Shown here in pieces: positions 46,829 through 57,752 of a stretch of DNA of 64,000 nucleotides; position 1 is the first letter of the stretch, and each line of letters starts with the position of its first letter. Below the pieces are notes generated by a model. The model saw nothing but the letters and a program-made list of their open reading frames with translations. It was not told the origin of the DNA and searched no databases. The stretch comes from Triatoma infestans (lineage: Eukaryota; Arthropoda; Insecta; Hemiptera; Reduviidae): assembly GCA_011037195.1 (NCBI GenBank), contig JAAEAF010000379.1, positions 1-64,000 of the forward strand, read 5' to 3'. Both the position numbers and the translations under genes were made by a program.

Positions 46829-48118
46829 TTGGGTTGGTGCAAAAATAATGCAGGTTTTTGAACTTTCATCTTTTGTTTACTTCTGCTTGCCATGTAAACA
46901 AAGATAATCCTCCAGTCTAGGTAATGGATTATAAACAATGTTTATTAATGTTGTTTTTCCTCAAATATCAGTTTAGTTTGTGTTCCATTTTGTATGAGTT
47001 AAGACCTCCGATATTCACCATGTCAAAACAAGATTTTCGTCAAATTTATTTTTACGAGTTCAAACTTGGTCGAAGTGCGGCTCAAACTGCGCGTAACATC
47101 AATGTTGTTTGGGGTGAAGGAAGCATCAGTGAATGTACAGTGCAGCGATGGTTCCAAAAATTTCGTGTTGGAGATTTTGATCTCGAAGACAAGGAAGGTC
47201 GCGGTAGGCCCTCTGTTGTTGATCACGACCATCTTAGGGCATTGGTGGAAGATAACCCTCGCAAAACCACTCGGGACTTTGCGAGAGAAGTTAATGTTGA
47301 CCACTCAACAGTCGTTCGCCATCTCGAACAAATTGGTAAAGTTAAAAAGCTCGACACGTGGGTACCTCACGAATTGACCCAGAGCCAAAAACATCGGCGT
47401 TTTGAAATTTGCAATTCTCTTCTGTTGCGCTACCAAAATGAACCATTTCTTAATCGAATCGTGACATGTGATGAAAAATGGATCCAATACGACAACAGGA
47501 GACGGTCAGGCCAGTGGCTGGACAAGGATGAAGCACCAAAACATTTCGCGAAACCAAGCCTGCACCCGAAAAAAGTAATGGTGACAGTGTGGTGGTCTAC
47601 TGCAGGTGTTATTCATTACAGCTTCCTAAATACTGGCGAAACAATCACGGCTGAAACATATTGTCAAGAAATTGACAAAATGCATAGGAAATTGCAAAAT
47701 CTTTGTCCAGCATTGGTGAATCGGAAAGGACCAATTCTTCTTCACGATAACGCCAGGCCACATATCGCAATGCCAACTCTCAGGAAACTTCAGGAATTGA
47801 AATATGAAACACTTCCGCACCCTCCATACTCCCCCGATCTCTCGCCGACGGACTTCCACTTATTTAGACATTTGGACAACTTCTTAAGAGGAAAAAATTT
47901 TAGGGACCGAAGTGAAACCGAAAATGCCTTCCGCGAGTTTATTGAGAGTTTAAATAAAGATTTTTTAGAAACTGGAATAAAAATGCTTCTGACACGTTGG
48001 CAACTATGTGTTGATAATGATGGAACATATTTTGAATAAATAATCTTAGTTTTATACAAATTATAATAATATTTTTTTTTGGCATATAAAAACCTGCATT
48101 ATTTTTGCACCAACCCTA
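46829..48118 (+). mobile_element. Apparently complete mariner element (cecropia/Hsmar1 type)
   Basis: 1290 bp flanked by TA (46827-46828 and 48119-48120). The 5' end TTGGGTTGGTGCAAAAATAA then TGCAGGTTTTT matches the reverse complement of the 3' end over 31 bp with one mismatch, at the second base. The ends closely resemble those of human Hsmar1 (TTAGGTTGGTGCAAAAGT). The single open reading frame lies between them. Total length and layout are normal for an autonomous mariner. Confidence 0.95.
47020..48039 (+). CDS. Mariner transposase, DD34D, uninterrupted
   Basis: 339 residues from the ATG at 47020 (MSKQDFRQ), the usual mariner start. An ATG 32 codons upstream is in frame but would add a non-homologous leader. 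Helix-turn-helix DNA-binding units occupy about residues 5-110, with the GRGRPS AT-hook-like segment at 61-65. The linker motif WVPHEL is at 114-119. The catalytic triad is D151 (TCDEKW), D243 (HDNARPH) and D278 (YSPDLSPTD), with exactly 34 residues between the last two. The protein cuts at the TIRs and pastes into TA. No stop or frameshift is present, and usual length is 340-345. Hsmar1 transposase is the closest I recall, for example WDNARPH/HDNARPH and RRSxQWLD at 161-168. Activity is inferred, not shown. Confidence 0.95.
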   Translation: MSKQDFRQIYFYEFKLGRSAAQTARNINVVWGEGSISECTVQRWFQKFRVGDFDLEDKEGRGRPSVVDHDHLRALVEDNPRKTTRDFAREVNVDHSTVVRHLEQIGKVKKLDTWVPHELTQSQKHRRFEICNSLLLRYQNEPFLNRIVTCDEKWIQYDNRRRSGQWLDKDEAPKHFAKPSLHPKKVMVTVWWSTAGVIHYSFLNTGETITAETYCQEIDKMHRKLQNLCPALVNRKGPILLHDNARPHIAMPTLRKLQELKYETLPHPPYSPDLSPTDFHLFRHLDNFLRGKNFRDRSETENAFREFIESLNKDFLETGIKMLLTRWQLCVDNDGTYFE

Positions 48119-48120
48119 TA

Positions 48121-49477
48121 ATTATATTTATTGCACGAAGTCCATTCGTTCGTATGCGCATTAATCCCCTATATAAAGAAATAAAATAAAAATTAATTTA
48201 ATCTAATAATTTTATTAAGTCCCAAAGTGAGAGGCGAGACTCCAAAAGAGAGTAACAATATTTAAAAAAAAAAAAAAAAAAAATCGCTGATTAAACTATT
48301 TTATAGAAAAAATCGCCCATATTGGATGATAGTATATACAAAAAAAAATTGCAAACAAATTTTATAATTGTTTGTTTCATAATTCATTTCAAAGTTTTTT
48401 GTTTCAGTTTAACTTTGAATACATAATCTCATGCAATGTTTAACTGTGTTTATCGAGATCGTAAAAAAAACAGCTTTTTTTTTAAAAAAAAATTATTATC
48501 AAACTTATCCTTTTTATCATTATTTATTTTTATTTGATAATTTGGAAAAAAAGGTATATATTGAATAAAATGTGGAAATAGAAGTATTTTAATGGACGAT
48601 GCCATGTTTTACATATAAAAAAGGGCATTAAAAGAACAACTTACCCCCCCCTAGAACACGCACTATTGTGTAGTCTTTTTGATATCATTAATCTACCATT
48701 TTATTATCATTCCTTTTGCCCTTTTCAGTGATGTGACATTTTTATATACCAATTATAAAGTAGATAATTTAGCCTGGTGCCATTTAAAACAAGTATTAAA
48801 TGTCGTAGTTAACGGAAAATAATTTTAAAAAATATATCACTATTAGTGTTAATGAAAACGCGCCTATCTCTTATTAAATTTACATTTTAACGAAAGCCTG
48901 TCCTCTTTACAATTTTATATAATTTCTCACTGGAAACTAATAATGAAAATATTGTGTATATGAAGCACCTGAAAGAGTAATAGCGTGCGTACTATTTTCG
49001 GCAAGAGCAATAGAGGCAATTTTCATGAAAAACACTTGAGTTTCCGCGCTGAGACCGTGTCCAGTGGCTTGCCAAAAACCGACGTCTCGCCCATCTTGCA
49101 CTGAGCCCCCCTTCTGGGTCGTTACACCTTGAAGCCAACAGGCAACATGTTCTACCCGAAGAGTGGCTAAGTATGAATGTTCCTGAGAATGTTTCATATT
49201 GAATGCTGCAGATTGGTCCTCAGGAAGAATTCAACCCCTTGGACTATAGTATCTGATCTCATTCTGTTAAAATGGTTTATCATAGAAGATATTTCAGTCT
49301 TAAAAGCCTAATTGCGGGCTGTTCGCGATCTAAATTCAGCATAATTCGAACGATGATTGACCAAAGAGGAATTAAAGCGTGAATTAAGCCTCCTAGAGAT
49401 GGACATTATAAGTAATGATGTACTTAAAGCCGCCTAAAACATTTGGTAGATTGAATTTTTTTATTTTTTAATGCCCC
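48121..49477. other. Unassigned; single foldback arm near 49030-49135
   Basis: AT-rich with A-tracts. Near 49030 a relative of the 31-kb hairpin arm is seen (TTGAGTTTCCGCGCTGAGAC and TGCACTGAGCC). Confidence 0.4.
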
Positions 49478-50735
49478 ACAAGGTGTTATTATTATTATCA
49501 GAACGGGTGCCCGAAAGGCGCGGGACCTAAGCCTATGTGGCTCTTATCCCCCCGATACCCCCCCGTAATCCCTTAATCAATCTCCCCCCGGTAACTTGCC
49601 GGTTAATCTACAATATCTCAAGATATCCCCAAACTCCAACTCGCCCAGGCAATCCTGCGAGAGTGGTGTCCTCCCAAATATACGAAACCTAGTTCCAGCG
49701 AAACGGGGACACTGACATAAGTAGTGATACACCGTTTCCCTAACTCCGTCATCACAATTCTGACAAATGGGACTCCGCGTCCTCCCTATGTTAAACAAGT
49801 GACTGTGCACCCAAGTGTGTCCAGTCACTATTCCTACCAAGGTCCTCAAACCCGTCCTACTAAGAGACAGGAGATACTCCGAGATTCCCTGCTTGTTGCC
49901 TTTATAAATCTTTTGGCTTGGAGGCACCCCTGCGTGTCCCCCCCAGCGTTTCTCCAAAGCTCTCGTCTCCCAAAGTCTAATCTGTTTGTCGCGAAACGTC
50001 TTTGTAACGGCCAGGGCTGGTTCAGGACCATAAAATGGTAACGACGATCCCTCCCTGGCCAGCCGATCCGCCCTCTCATTGCCCTCTATTCCCGCATGTC
50101 CGGGTATCCAATAGAGATGCACCGTACCCCTCCGAGCCAAAGCGTTAAGCCTTCTCCTACATTCTCCCTCTAATTTCGAACTCCACCACGGCTTACACAA
50201 AGCCCTTAGTGCGGCTTGACTATCAGAGAAGATCCGCACTTCCTTAAACTGTCCTAGCCACTCCCCCACAAGGTGGCAACATTCAATGATGCCCACCACC
50301 TCAGACTGGAAAACAGTGGCCAAACCACCTAAGTGGCCACCTCTATCCAACTCCTGAAACCATGCTCCCACCCCCGACCGGCCAGTGCCCTCCTGCCTAG
50401 AGCCATCTGAATAGCAGCGAATAATACCGCTGCCCAACTCCGGTGGCCTCGTGAGGTTATCATCCCCTATACTGCCAATCGTAATCTCATAATGTCTCTC
50501 AAATCCCCATTTCTTGCCCATCTCATCAAGTTTGGACAGCAGAAATCGGTTCACTCGCCAAATTTCGTCCTCAATCTTAGTGTGATCCCCCCAGAAGGTC
50601 CCACCCATTCTCCCTTGCACCTCATTCTGAGGACCACAAGGTGTTAAAAACATTTGATTTTCAGAAAAGAAATCTTGAATGCCCGCGGGCAGGATACAAA
50701 GTCTTGGCCGGGTGTCGACAGTTTGCAAGCTTTAA
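49478..50735 (-). mobile_element. 5'-truncated I-like non-LTR element (whole insertion)
   Basis: Extends from the TTATTATTATTATC tail to the truncated 5' end near 50735. It includes a short 3' UTR of about 90 bp after the stop. GC content falls sharply on both sides, marking the insertion. Confidence 0.8.
49577..50728 (-). CDS. I-like retrotransposon RNase H and zinc-knuckle region, open for 383 codons
   Basis: 5'-truncated tail of a non-LTR element. The RNase H domain has all expected catalytic positions: D108 (YSDGS), E143 (QSEVVGI), D169 (FSDSQAAL), H211 (WIPGHAGI) and D221 (NERAD). It would remove the RNA strand after target-primed reverse transcription. A carboxy-terminal knuckle follows: C322, C325, H335, C340. 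No internal stop is seen. The RT and endonuclease are absent, so it is not autonomous. Its sequence is unusually GC-rich for this window. A (TAA)n-type 3' tail is seen at about 49484-49500. It belongs to a different subfamily from 36365-37141. Confidence 0.9.
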   Translation of the reverse strand: MQTVDTRPRLCILPAGIQDFFSENQMFLTPCGPQNEVQGRMGGTFWGDHTKIEDEIWRVNRFLLSKLDEMGKKWGFERHYEITIGSIGDDNLTRPPELGSGIIRCYSDGSRQEGTGRSGVGAWFQELDRGGHLGGLATVFQSEVVGIIECCHLVGEWLGQFKEVRIFSDSQAALRALCKPWWSSKLEGECRRRLNALARRGTVHLYWIPGHAGIEGNERADRLAREGSSLPFYGPEPALAVTKTFRDKQIRLWETRALEKRWGGHAGVPPSQKIYKGNKQGISEYLLSLSRTGLRTLVGIVTGHTWVHSHLFNIGRTRSPICQNCDDGVRETVYHYLCQCPRFAGTRFRIFGRTPLSQDCLGELEFGDILRYCRLTGKLPGGD

Positions 50736-51474
50736 TAAGGCTGGTAAAACTCTAAATCTTCTATATAATATTCATTATTTCAAACCTTGAAACGGATAAA
50801 TAAATAAAATGTAAAAACGAAAGAATAATAATGTAAGTGAATAACAAAACATTTTATATAAATTACCTTCCATATTTCGTAATTGCCAATTTTTTCTTAA
50901 CAGTTTTAATGGATTTAATTAAAAATAAAAAAAGTCAACATATTAATTGCTTAATTAGAAAAAAAAAAAATGAATACTTTATATACATAAAGCAAATATT
51001 TATAATTTAGATTTTATTTTATTTGTTTTTTTTTAAACTTTATGTCTCACAAATTTATAACCTCCCTTTTTTTACTGCGAGAATAAATTATTGAAAGATC
51101 AACAGTCATTTCTTTTCATATTAAACGTTTAAAAAAGTTCTTTCCCCTTTTTAAATTTGATATTAATTAGTCACCACTTTATTCTATAATTAGTCAATTT
51201 ATTCTTAATATTTTACTTCATTTCTTAATTATCATTTTTTCTATGTCCTTTGCAAAAATGGAAATGCAATTATGATTGATGTTTTTATCAGCATGAGATC
51301 AAATTAATTAATAAAATGAATTCTATATATTGTATATTAATTTTTTGAAAGCTCCCCCAATTAAACAAAATAAATTAATGATATTTGCCAAATTACGCGC
51401 CATTCGTTCACTTTATTTTTAAATCATTTATACATAAATATAATATATGATTTTTAAATCATATATAATGTATA
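50736..51474. other. Unassigned AT-rich sequence
   Basis: No gene is recognised. Confidence 0.4.
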
Positions 51475-52690
51475 TGCGAGGGTCATTCAATAAATTAACA
51501 GACAAACATATTTAGTAAAGGCGACACTTAATGCAGAGAATGGAAACGTTTGTAAGTGTTACTTGGCAACCTTGCAAAGAGTGTCAATCGGCTGTTCGAT
51601 TAATATTTACATAAACATAATCTTTAAGATCTTAGTTATGATGGCATGTCCGCTCGAAGAAAATACTTTTGAAGTACAGCGTTATGTGATCCGATTTTTA
51701 CTTCGGAGAGTCAGAAATATTATCTCGGATGGACAAACAATACGCAGTGGTTGCATGAACTGGGAAAGGGTTTATAAGAAGCTCGGGGGATAAATTTGAA
51801 AGTGGCCGTAAAAATGTAAGCGACGCTCTAGCCAGTAGCAGTATCCACCTGGGCGTTACAATCTCTTATTGATTCACTTATCCAGGAAGATCGACGACTT
51901 ACAGTTGAACAAATGGCTGAAAAATGTCGAGCAAGTGTTGGCACAACTCATTCCATCATTCAAAACAAACGGAACTACGGTAAGATTTGTGTAAGGTGGG
52001 ATGCCGCAGAGCTTACTGTTCATCACAAAGGCAAGAAATTTGCACCGAGCTCAAAAATCTTTTCAAAACAGCGAACCTGATGCAATTTTGCGTCACAAGA
52101 TTTTAATCTGTGATGAGATTTGGGTACATCATTTTGAACCGGAGTCCAAGCGTAAAATCATACAGTGAAAACACCCAGAATCGCCTGTCCGTAAAAAATT
52201 CAAAACGCATCCGTAAGATCATGCTAACCATATTTTTTGGAGTGCCCATGCTTCGATTTTCTATGATTTTTTGGAGGACCTACACTACTCAGATATGATT
52301 CTGAACAAAGTCAAGTCCGCGCAGATGAGGAATTGACAGGGATGGCAGAGGAAAGGCGTGCATCTTCTTCAAGACAACGCTCGACCTCATATGGCACAAC
52401 TGACGCTGGGAACTATAGGCAGAGTGGATTGGGAGCTGCTACCTCATCCTCCTTACAGCCCTGAACTTCCCCCAACGGATTTTTACCTGTTTGGTCCGAT
52501 GATAGAAGCTTTGCGTAGCATCAAGTTCAACGGCAACGAAGAGAAAAAAAAACAACACAAAACTGCCATCGAGATCAAGGCAAAGAATTCTTCGCTGTAT
52601 GGATAAAAAAACTCCTAAAAAGATGGGAAAAGTGCACAGAAGTTGGTGGATTACTGGGGGGGGGGGCTATATTGGTTTAATAAACCATTT
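51475..52690 (+). mobile_element. Mariner relic 2, frameshifted
   Basis: The 5' end TGCGAGGGTCATTCAATAA, next to TA, matches relic 1. Translated pieces in several frames: VQRYVIRFLL, LTVEQMAEKCRASVGTTHSI, CDEIWVHHFEPESKR (first catalytic D), LLQDNARPHMAQ (second D), and YSPELPPTDFYLF (third D). Thus all three catalytic blocks remain, unlike relic 1, but at least three frameshifts and internal stops kill it. The 3' terminal repeat is not recognisable, so the right limit is approximate. Confidence 0.8.
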
Positions 52691-53219
52691 GTGATATACA
52701 GCTATTTAATGGTCGAAATAAACTAAATAAATGAATAATATATTATAAAAGATCCTTCTTGATGAGAACGCAAGCAGATTGTGTTTATATTGAAGTATTT
52801 TTAATTTAAAATTTACAGAAATTCTTGGAAAGATAAACAATTGGATAAAATATATTAACAACTGATGATCAACACTTTATGCATTGTTTATTTGCGTTTC
52901 TCGTATTCAATTTGGTAAAGGATTAAAAATCTATTACAAAATTTTATTCAACCACAGATAAATAATTAATTTTATGCATTTTACCTCATGAAAACAAATT
53001 GTACGATATGTTCCTTGTTTAGTTGTGCTGAATAATAGTCGCGTATAATTAGTGTATGTTGATTAAACCAGTAATAACAAACAGATTTTGTTAATTTTTT
53101 TTTAATTTTTGAAAGTTTATTTAAATTATCTAGCATGTTGCATTGTATGCAATCAAAGAAGAAATATCTTAACCAAACAAATTTCTTTCTAAAGAAGGAA
53201 TATAAAACAAAAACAAAAA
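52691..53219. other. Unassigned AT-rich sequence
   Basis: No gene is recognised. Confidence 0.4.
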
Positions 53220-54222
53220 ATTTGGTGTGAAACACTCACACAACTTTCTCTTACTCCAGTTCTAAAAATTGTAACAGACAAATTTTATAGTTTGTGTACC
53301 AAATTTAATGAAATTCGTCGAAAACTGAAAAAAAAACTGTTCAGTAAAAGCGCACTTCCGTTTTACTAATTTTCTTGAAACTCAGAATTTAGGCCATCTA
53401 TTTATTTCTAATTAATTTTGTTTGGATGATAGAATTGTATAATCAACTATGAGAGCACTTTAGAGAAAAATATAACCCCATTCTTTGCCTAAAAGTGTCC
53501 TTAAATGAATTTTACCAAAGAAATGTTTTAAATAAAAGTTATAGATCTTTGTATGTTTAGTTTATATAAAATGTTTCAAGAAAATCGTCGGAGGCATTTT
53601 TGAGGCGAATTGCGAAAATGTGAAAAAAAAAATCATTTAGTAAAGTGGTAAAGTAAACTCACTTCCGGTTATCTGATTTTTTTTCTAACTCGGAATTTCA
53701 ACAACATATTTAATTCTAATTAACATTATTTAGATTGTAGAATTGTCTAATAAACTGAAATAGCACTTTAGGTGGAAACTTAACCCCAAATAAGTGCCCT
53801 TAAATGAATTTTTCCCAGAGAAATGTTTCAAATAAAAGTTGTAGCTCTTTGTATGTGTAGTTAATATTCCAAGTTTTAAGAAAATCAACGGAGCCATTTT
53901 TGAGAAAATTGCAAAAAAGTAAAAAAAAAAAAACTAGTATGGTGGTACTACCGGTTGAGAGATTTTTACAGATAACGTAAAGTCAGATCCCATGGTGATA
54001 CCTAAACAGAATATCAAGTTTCAACTTTCTACAGTTTTTCGTTTTTGAGCTATCCTGTTCACATACATAAACACACACACACACACACACACAGACCATT
54101 TGCTAAAAACCACTTTTTTGGACTCAGGGGACCTCAAAATGGATATTTCCGGTGAAAATTCAATTTTGAAAATTTGACACGATTACAATACTTCCTGTTA
54201 CTAGGAGTAAGAGAAAGTAATA
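53220..54222 (+). repeat. Family A, best reference copy
   Basis: About 1 kb. ACTTTCTCTTACTCC (53243-53257) near the left end is the exact reverse complement of GGAGTAAGAGAAAGT (54204-54218) at the right end. The right end also folds on itself (TTCCTGTTACT/AGGAGTAAGAGAA). Internally, blocks containing the (T)CACTTCCGGTT-like motif recur at about 53352, 53659 and 53944. Blocks with CCTTAAATGAATTTT and AATAAAAGTT recur at about 53511 and 53801. This gives a subunit of roughly 285-305 bp. Non-coding, with a (CA)n tract at 54070-54093. Confidence 0.85.
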
Positions 54223-54469
54223 TATTCGATAAAATTCATAAAAAAAAAGTTATTTATTAATATAGTTGCTTAATCTATGTAATGAATAATTTATGAATTT
54301 ACCTTTTTCATTTGAAGTTAGACCGTTGGCTTTACTGTATTGGGAAAGCTGTCCCTTAAATTCCGTTAAGAGATTTTATTTTTATTTATTTAGGAAACCT
54401 GCTCACTTCTTATAAAATTTTCTTTGCTATGGAGCAAATTTCACTTCTTGCATATTCAAGATTTTTTTT

Positions 54470-54887
54470 TCAATTTTTACCCTCTCTTATTGCCGTAAGA
54501 GTAACTATTGCAATATTGTGTCATATTTTGAAAAATGAAGTTTTCACGAAGTTCCCTTCTTAGGTAAATTTATTTTTAGCGAATGGTGTAAGCATTTTAA
54601 CAAAATAATAATAAAAAAAAAACGAAACCCAAGGAGCTCTTACGAAAAGAGGATTTCGGCATAGTTTTTGGATAAAATCCGTAAATCTGAGGGGGAAAAT
54701 TTACTACATTGTATCTTTCATTTCTATTACAATTTTCCAGAATAAGCTCCCAAATATTTTCTTTAAAGTTTGCAAACTAACTAAACAAATTTAAATCTTT
54801 TATTTGAAACATTAATCAAGGAAATTTGACCTTTAGGAGATGCAAAGTTAAGCTTTCCTATAAGTGCTTTCCAGTGTTACTATTTAA
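54470..54887 (-). repeat. Family A partial copy
   Basis: CCCTCTCTTATTGCCGTAAG, TATTGTGTCATATTTTG and AAGTTTTCACGAAG, diverged, in reverse orientation. Confidence 0.5.
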
Positions 54888-55195
54888 TATTATTCAAGGA
54901 GGGGAGGGGGGAGGGCTAAACCTTAGGCTATCCAAAGCTTCTATGGGCCCATATAGCTACCCCAAAAGAATAACAACTACTGGGTCTGGAACAAAAGTCC
55001 GGGGGCCGGGTTTTACCCACCTATGTTTTACCAACATTCCGAACAAATCGGACTATAACCTTAAAAGGACATAGCTTAAGATCCTCCATCGATATCCTAT
55101 TCCGGGCAAAGTTCCTAAACCTAATCTCCTCACAGCCCAAACAATCCGTCATTAGAATGCATGGGTAAGTTTCCTCCTCCTCTCACAGACTATAT
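54888..55195 (-). pseudogene. I-like element 3' end fragment
   Basis: GGGCTAAACCTTAGGCTATCC then AAAGCTTCTATGGGCCCATA matches the 3' UTR and last codons of the 36.4-kb I-like copy. Only the tail remains. Confidence 0.65.
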
Positions 55196-55489
55196 ATACG
55201 AGTATGAACTATACATATAAAGAGCTAGAACTTTTATTTGAATCATTTCTCTGGGTACACTCATTTAAGCCGGGCTTTTGGGAGAGGGGTTGGGTTATGT
55301 TTACCACTAAAGTGCTATCTCTTATATTGATTATACAATTCTACCATCAAGATAAAATTAATTAAAAATAAATAGATTGCCAAAATTGCCGAGTTTCAAG
55401 AAAATTTGTTAACCGGAAGTGTGTTTTTACTGAACAGTTTTTGTGATTTTCTCCATAAAAATACAGACGAATTTCATTAAATTTGGTAT
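55196..55489 (-). repeat. Family A subunit
   Basis: GAGCTAGAACTTTTATTTGA, TTTCTCTGGG, TTAACCGGAAGTGTG, and AATTTCATTAAATTTGG. It lies between two I-like fragments. Confidence 0.6.
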
Positions 55490-55945
55490 TATTATTATTA
55501 TTCAGGAAAGGGCAAGGCGAAACCCTACGCTATCCAAAGCCTCCTTTGGCCCATAGAGCTACTTCTAAAAAATAACAACTACTGGGTTTGGGACAGAAGT
55601 CCAGGCCCACGTTTTACCCATCTAGGTTTTTCCATATTCCGAAACAAATCGAACCATAACTTTAAAAGGACATAGCCTAAGCTCTTCCACCGACATCTTG
55701 TTAAGGTCAAAGATCCTGAACCTAATTTCCTCATAGCCCAAACAATCCTTGATGAGATGTATCGGTGTTTCCTCCTTGCTCCGTCTCACAAACTCTACAA
55801 AAGGGATCCAGCAGATGCCCCATTGTATAGAAATGTCTCTCTCCTTAGGCCACAACCAGGTGTCCAAGGGAGGTTCGTGAAAGACAAAAGCACCTTAGGC
55901 CCCCTCACCAATGAGCATCTTTGACGGCCGACAACCCACTGAGCT
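55490..55945 (-). pseudogene. I-like element 3' end, second fragment
   Basis: The TTATTATTATTATT tail (about 55489-55502), then AAACCCTACGCTATCC and the frame EETPIHLIKDCLGYEEIRFR (zinc knuckle end). Frameshifted and truncated. Confidence 0.7.
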
Positions 55946-56099
55946 CATCCATTCTTCCTCGTATATTATAATAAAGTATATTAAGAAATATAGAAAATCT
56001 GAGTTTCTAGGTAAATCGATTATCAAGAAGTGCGAAATTACGAAATAGTTCACAGACTTATGTGTTTTTTTTTTTTTTTTCCCCACGACAAATGCATTT

Positions 56100-56480
56100 A
56101 AACTTTTTCTTATTGATTTAAGCAAAAGTATTTCCAATCGTGTCAAATTTTGGAAATTGAGTTTTCACCAAGAAATACATATTTTGAGGTCCCCTGAGTA
56201 CGAAAACAAAAATGTTTTTATTGGATTGTCTTTATGTATGTTTATGGGAATAAAATCGATTTCAAAACGAAAAATCGCGAGCAGCTTAAACTTAAGATTC
56301 TGTTTAGGTATCACTTCGCATCTAACATAAAGGCGTCAATCAAAATCGACCTACAGAAGTGTATATTACTGAATGTTTTTTTTTATATGAAAGCGGCTTT
56401 TCTGGATTTTCTTTTTACTTCCTCATACTACCTACAAAAGCTTTCCTCTTAAGTGCCACTTCAGTAGGATGTCCGGTTTA
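56100..56480 (-). repeat. Family A 3' portion
   Basis: CCAATCGTGTCAAATTTTGG, TTTTCACCAAGAAATACATA, TTTTGAGGTCCCCTGAG, TTCTGTTTAGGTATCAC in reverse orientation. Confidence 0.65.
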
Positions 56481-57334
56481 TTTTAAGGTACAATACAAGG
56501 AGAATGGTGACGTGAATTGAAATTAGTCAAAAGACCAAAAAAGTTCTTTAGCAGTAATTTAGCATTCATTTGTAATGTTAATGTGACCCCAGAGAATATT
56601 ATCTTTTTTTTTTTTTTTTTTTTTTTTTAAACATTCAACAGGTTGAAAATTTAAAAAAATAATAAATGAAAGAAACTATTATACTAACAGTAATTTTTGT
56701 CAAATAATGTACGCTGACATAATAATTAAGCATAATAAAATGAAATGTTTATAAGTAGAAAAAATTATCACTCTGTGGCATAAGTTTATTTTAGTTTATT
56801 TTAAGAAGAAAAAAGTGGGGGAAAATATTAGTTAGGAGAGTAAAAACTCTATCCCCAGGGAGTGACCTACTTTCGACGATACTCCCATTAAATGGACAGA
56901 AATGTGGGACGCGATGAGCCAGAGAGAGAGAAGAAGTAAATTGTAGAAAGTTAGGGAACTTTTATGTGAAAAATAGTATGTTTTATTTATTTTGACGACT
57001 TTTATGTGAAAAAATTAATGTGTACCGAATTTCGTTGTACAATCAACAGAGTTTTAAAATGGTAGCTCCTTTAAGTAATCTAGTAGCTGATGCAATCTCT
57101 TTTGGTGTGAGGAGAAATCAGGGTACGATTCTCGTGAGGGCTCAGCTCAAACGGTATTTGTTGACCCAGTCTCGTGGAAAAATTGAGATTAGTAACCGAA
57201 AGCTTTGAACGGCGAAGCAAATCGCGACTTGCTGACCTCTCCTACTCTCAAAATTGCTAAAATCGCCACCTGGCAGGCTTTAGTCTTTGTGGGCTGTTTA
57301 GTTGGGACAAAGATTTAGTATGGTTTTGTTTGAA
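56481..57334. other. Unassigned sequence
   Basis: T-tract at about 56604-56628. A 62-codon frame at 57020-57208 has no recognised domain. Confidence 0.4.
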
Positions 57335-57752
57335 ACAAATTTCAGTTATCAGAGACATTTTCCGTGGTCCCGGACTGTCAGCCACCTATCTACTACCTGT
57401 TGTGGTGGTTGGTTCCGCAGATCTGGAAAACATCAGAGACATTTTCCGTGATAGCCTGCTTCATTTTGACCACAAGATCATCGACCGGTTTCGGGCGTTC
57501 GCCCATCTTCAGGATGCGTTTGTCAGACAGTGTGATAACACAGACTTGCACAGAGCAAATTCGGTTTATACACTCCATCATCTCAATTTGCTCTGTACAA
57601 GTCTGTGTTGTCACACTGTCTGAAAAGCGCATCCTGAATTTGGGCGAATGCCCGAAACCGGTCGATGACCACAAAATGAAGCAGGCTACCACGGAAAATG
57701 TCTCTGATGCTTTCCAGCTCTGCGAACCAACCACCACAACAAATTTCAGTTA
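57335..57752. mobile_element. Foldback element, copy 3, with long near-perfect arms and 14-bp direct flanks
   Basis: Arms of about 165 bp (about 57400-57570 and 57590-57738) are nearly perfect inverted copies, from TTGTGGTGGTTGGTTC through CATCGACCGGTTTCGGGC to ACACAGACTTG. ACAAATTTCAGTTA flanks the whole at 57335-57348 and 57739-57752. An extra ~50-bp left segment (ATCAGAGACATTTTCCGTGG) repeats an arm-internal stretch. The four open frames of 97-129 codons on both strands simply reflect the palindrome. Confidence 0.75.

Noticed and set aside
46924..47019. Longer mariner transposase starting at 46924
   Set aside because: The 32 extra residues have no counterpart in mariner transposases. MSKQDF at 47020 is the family start.
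53220..54222. Helitron for family A, because of the terminal hairpin
   Set aside because: No convincing TC start or CTRR end, and the two ends are complementary, which Helitrons are not.
57487..57513. Hammerhead ribozyme in the foldback motif (CTGAAGA ... CGAAAC)
   Set aside because: The core looks similar, but one extra base separates CTGAAGA from the stem and the closing pair is wrong. The third stem and cleavage site are not evident. A covariance search would settle it.
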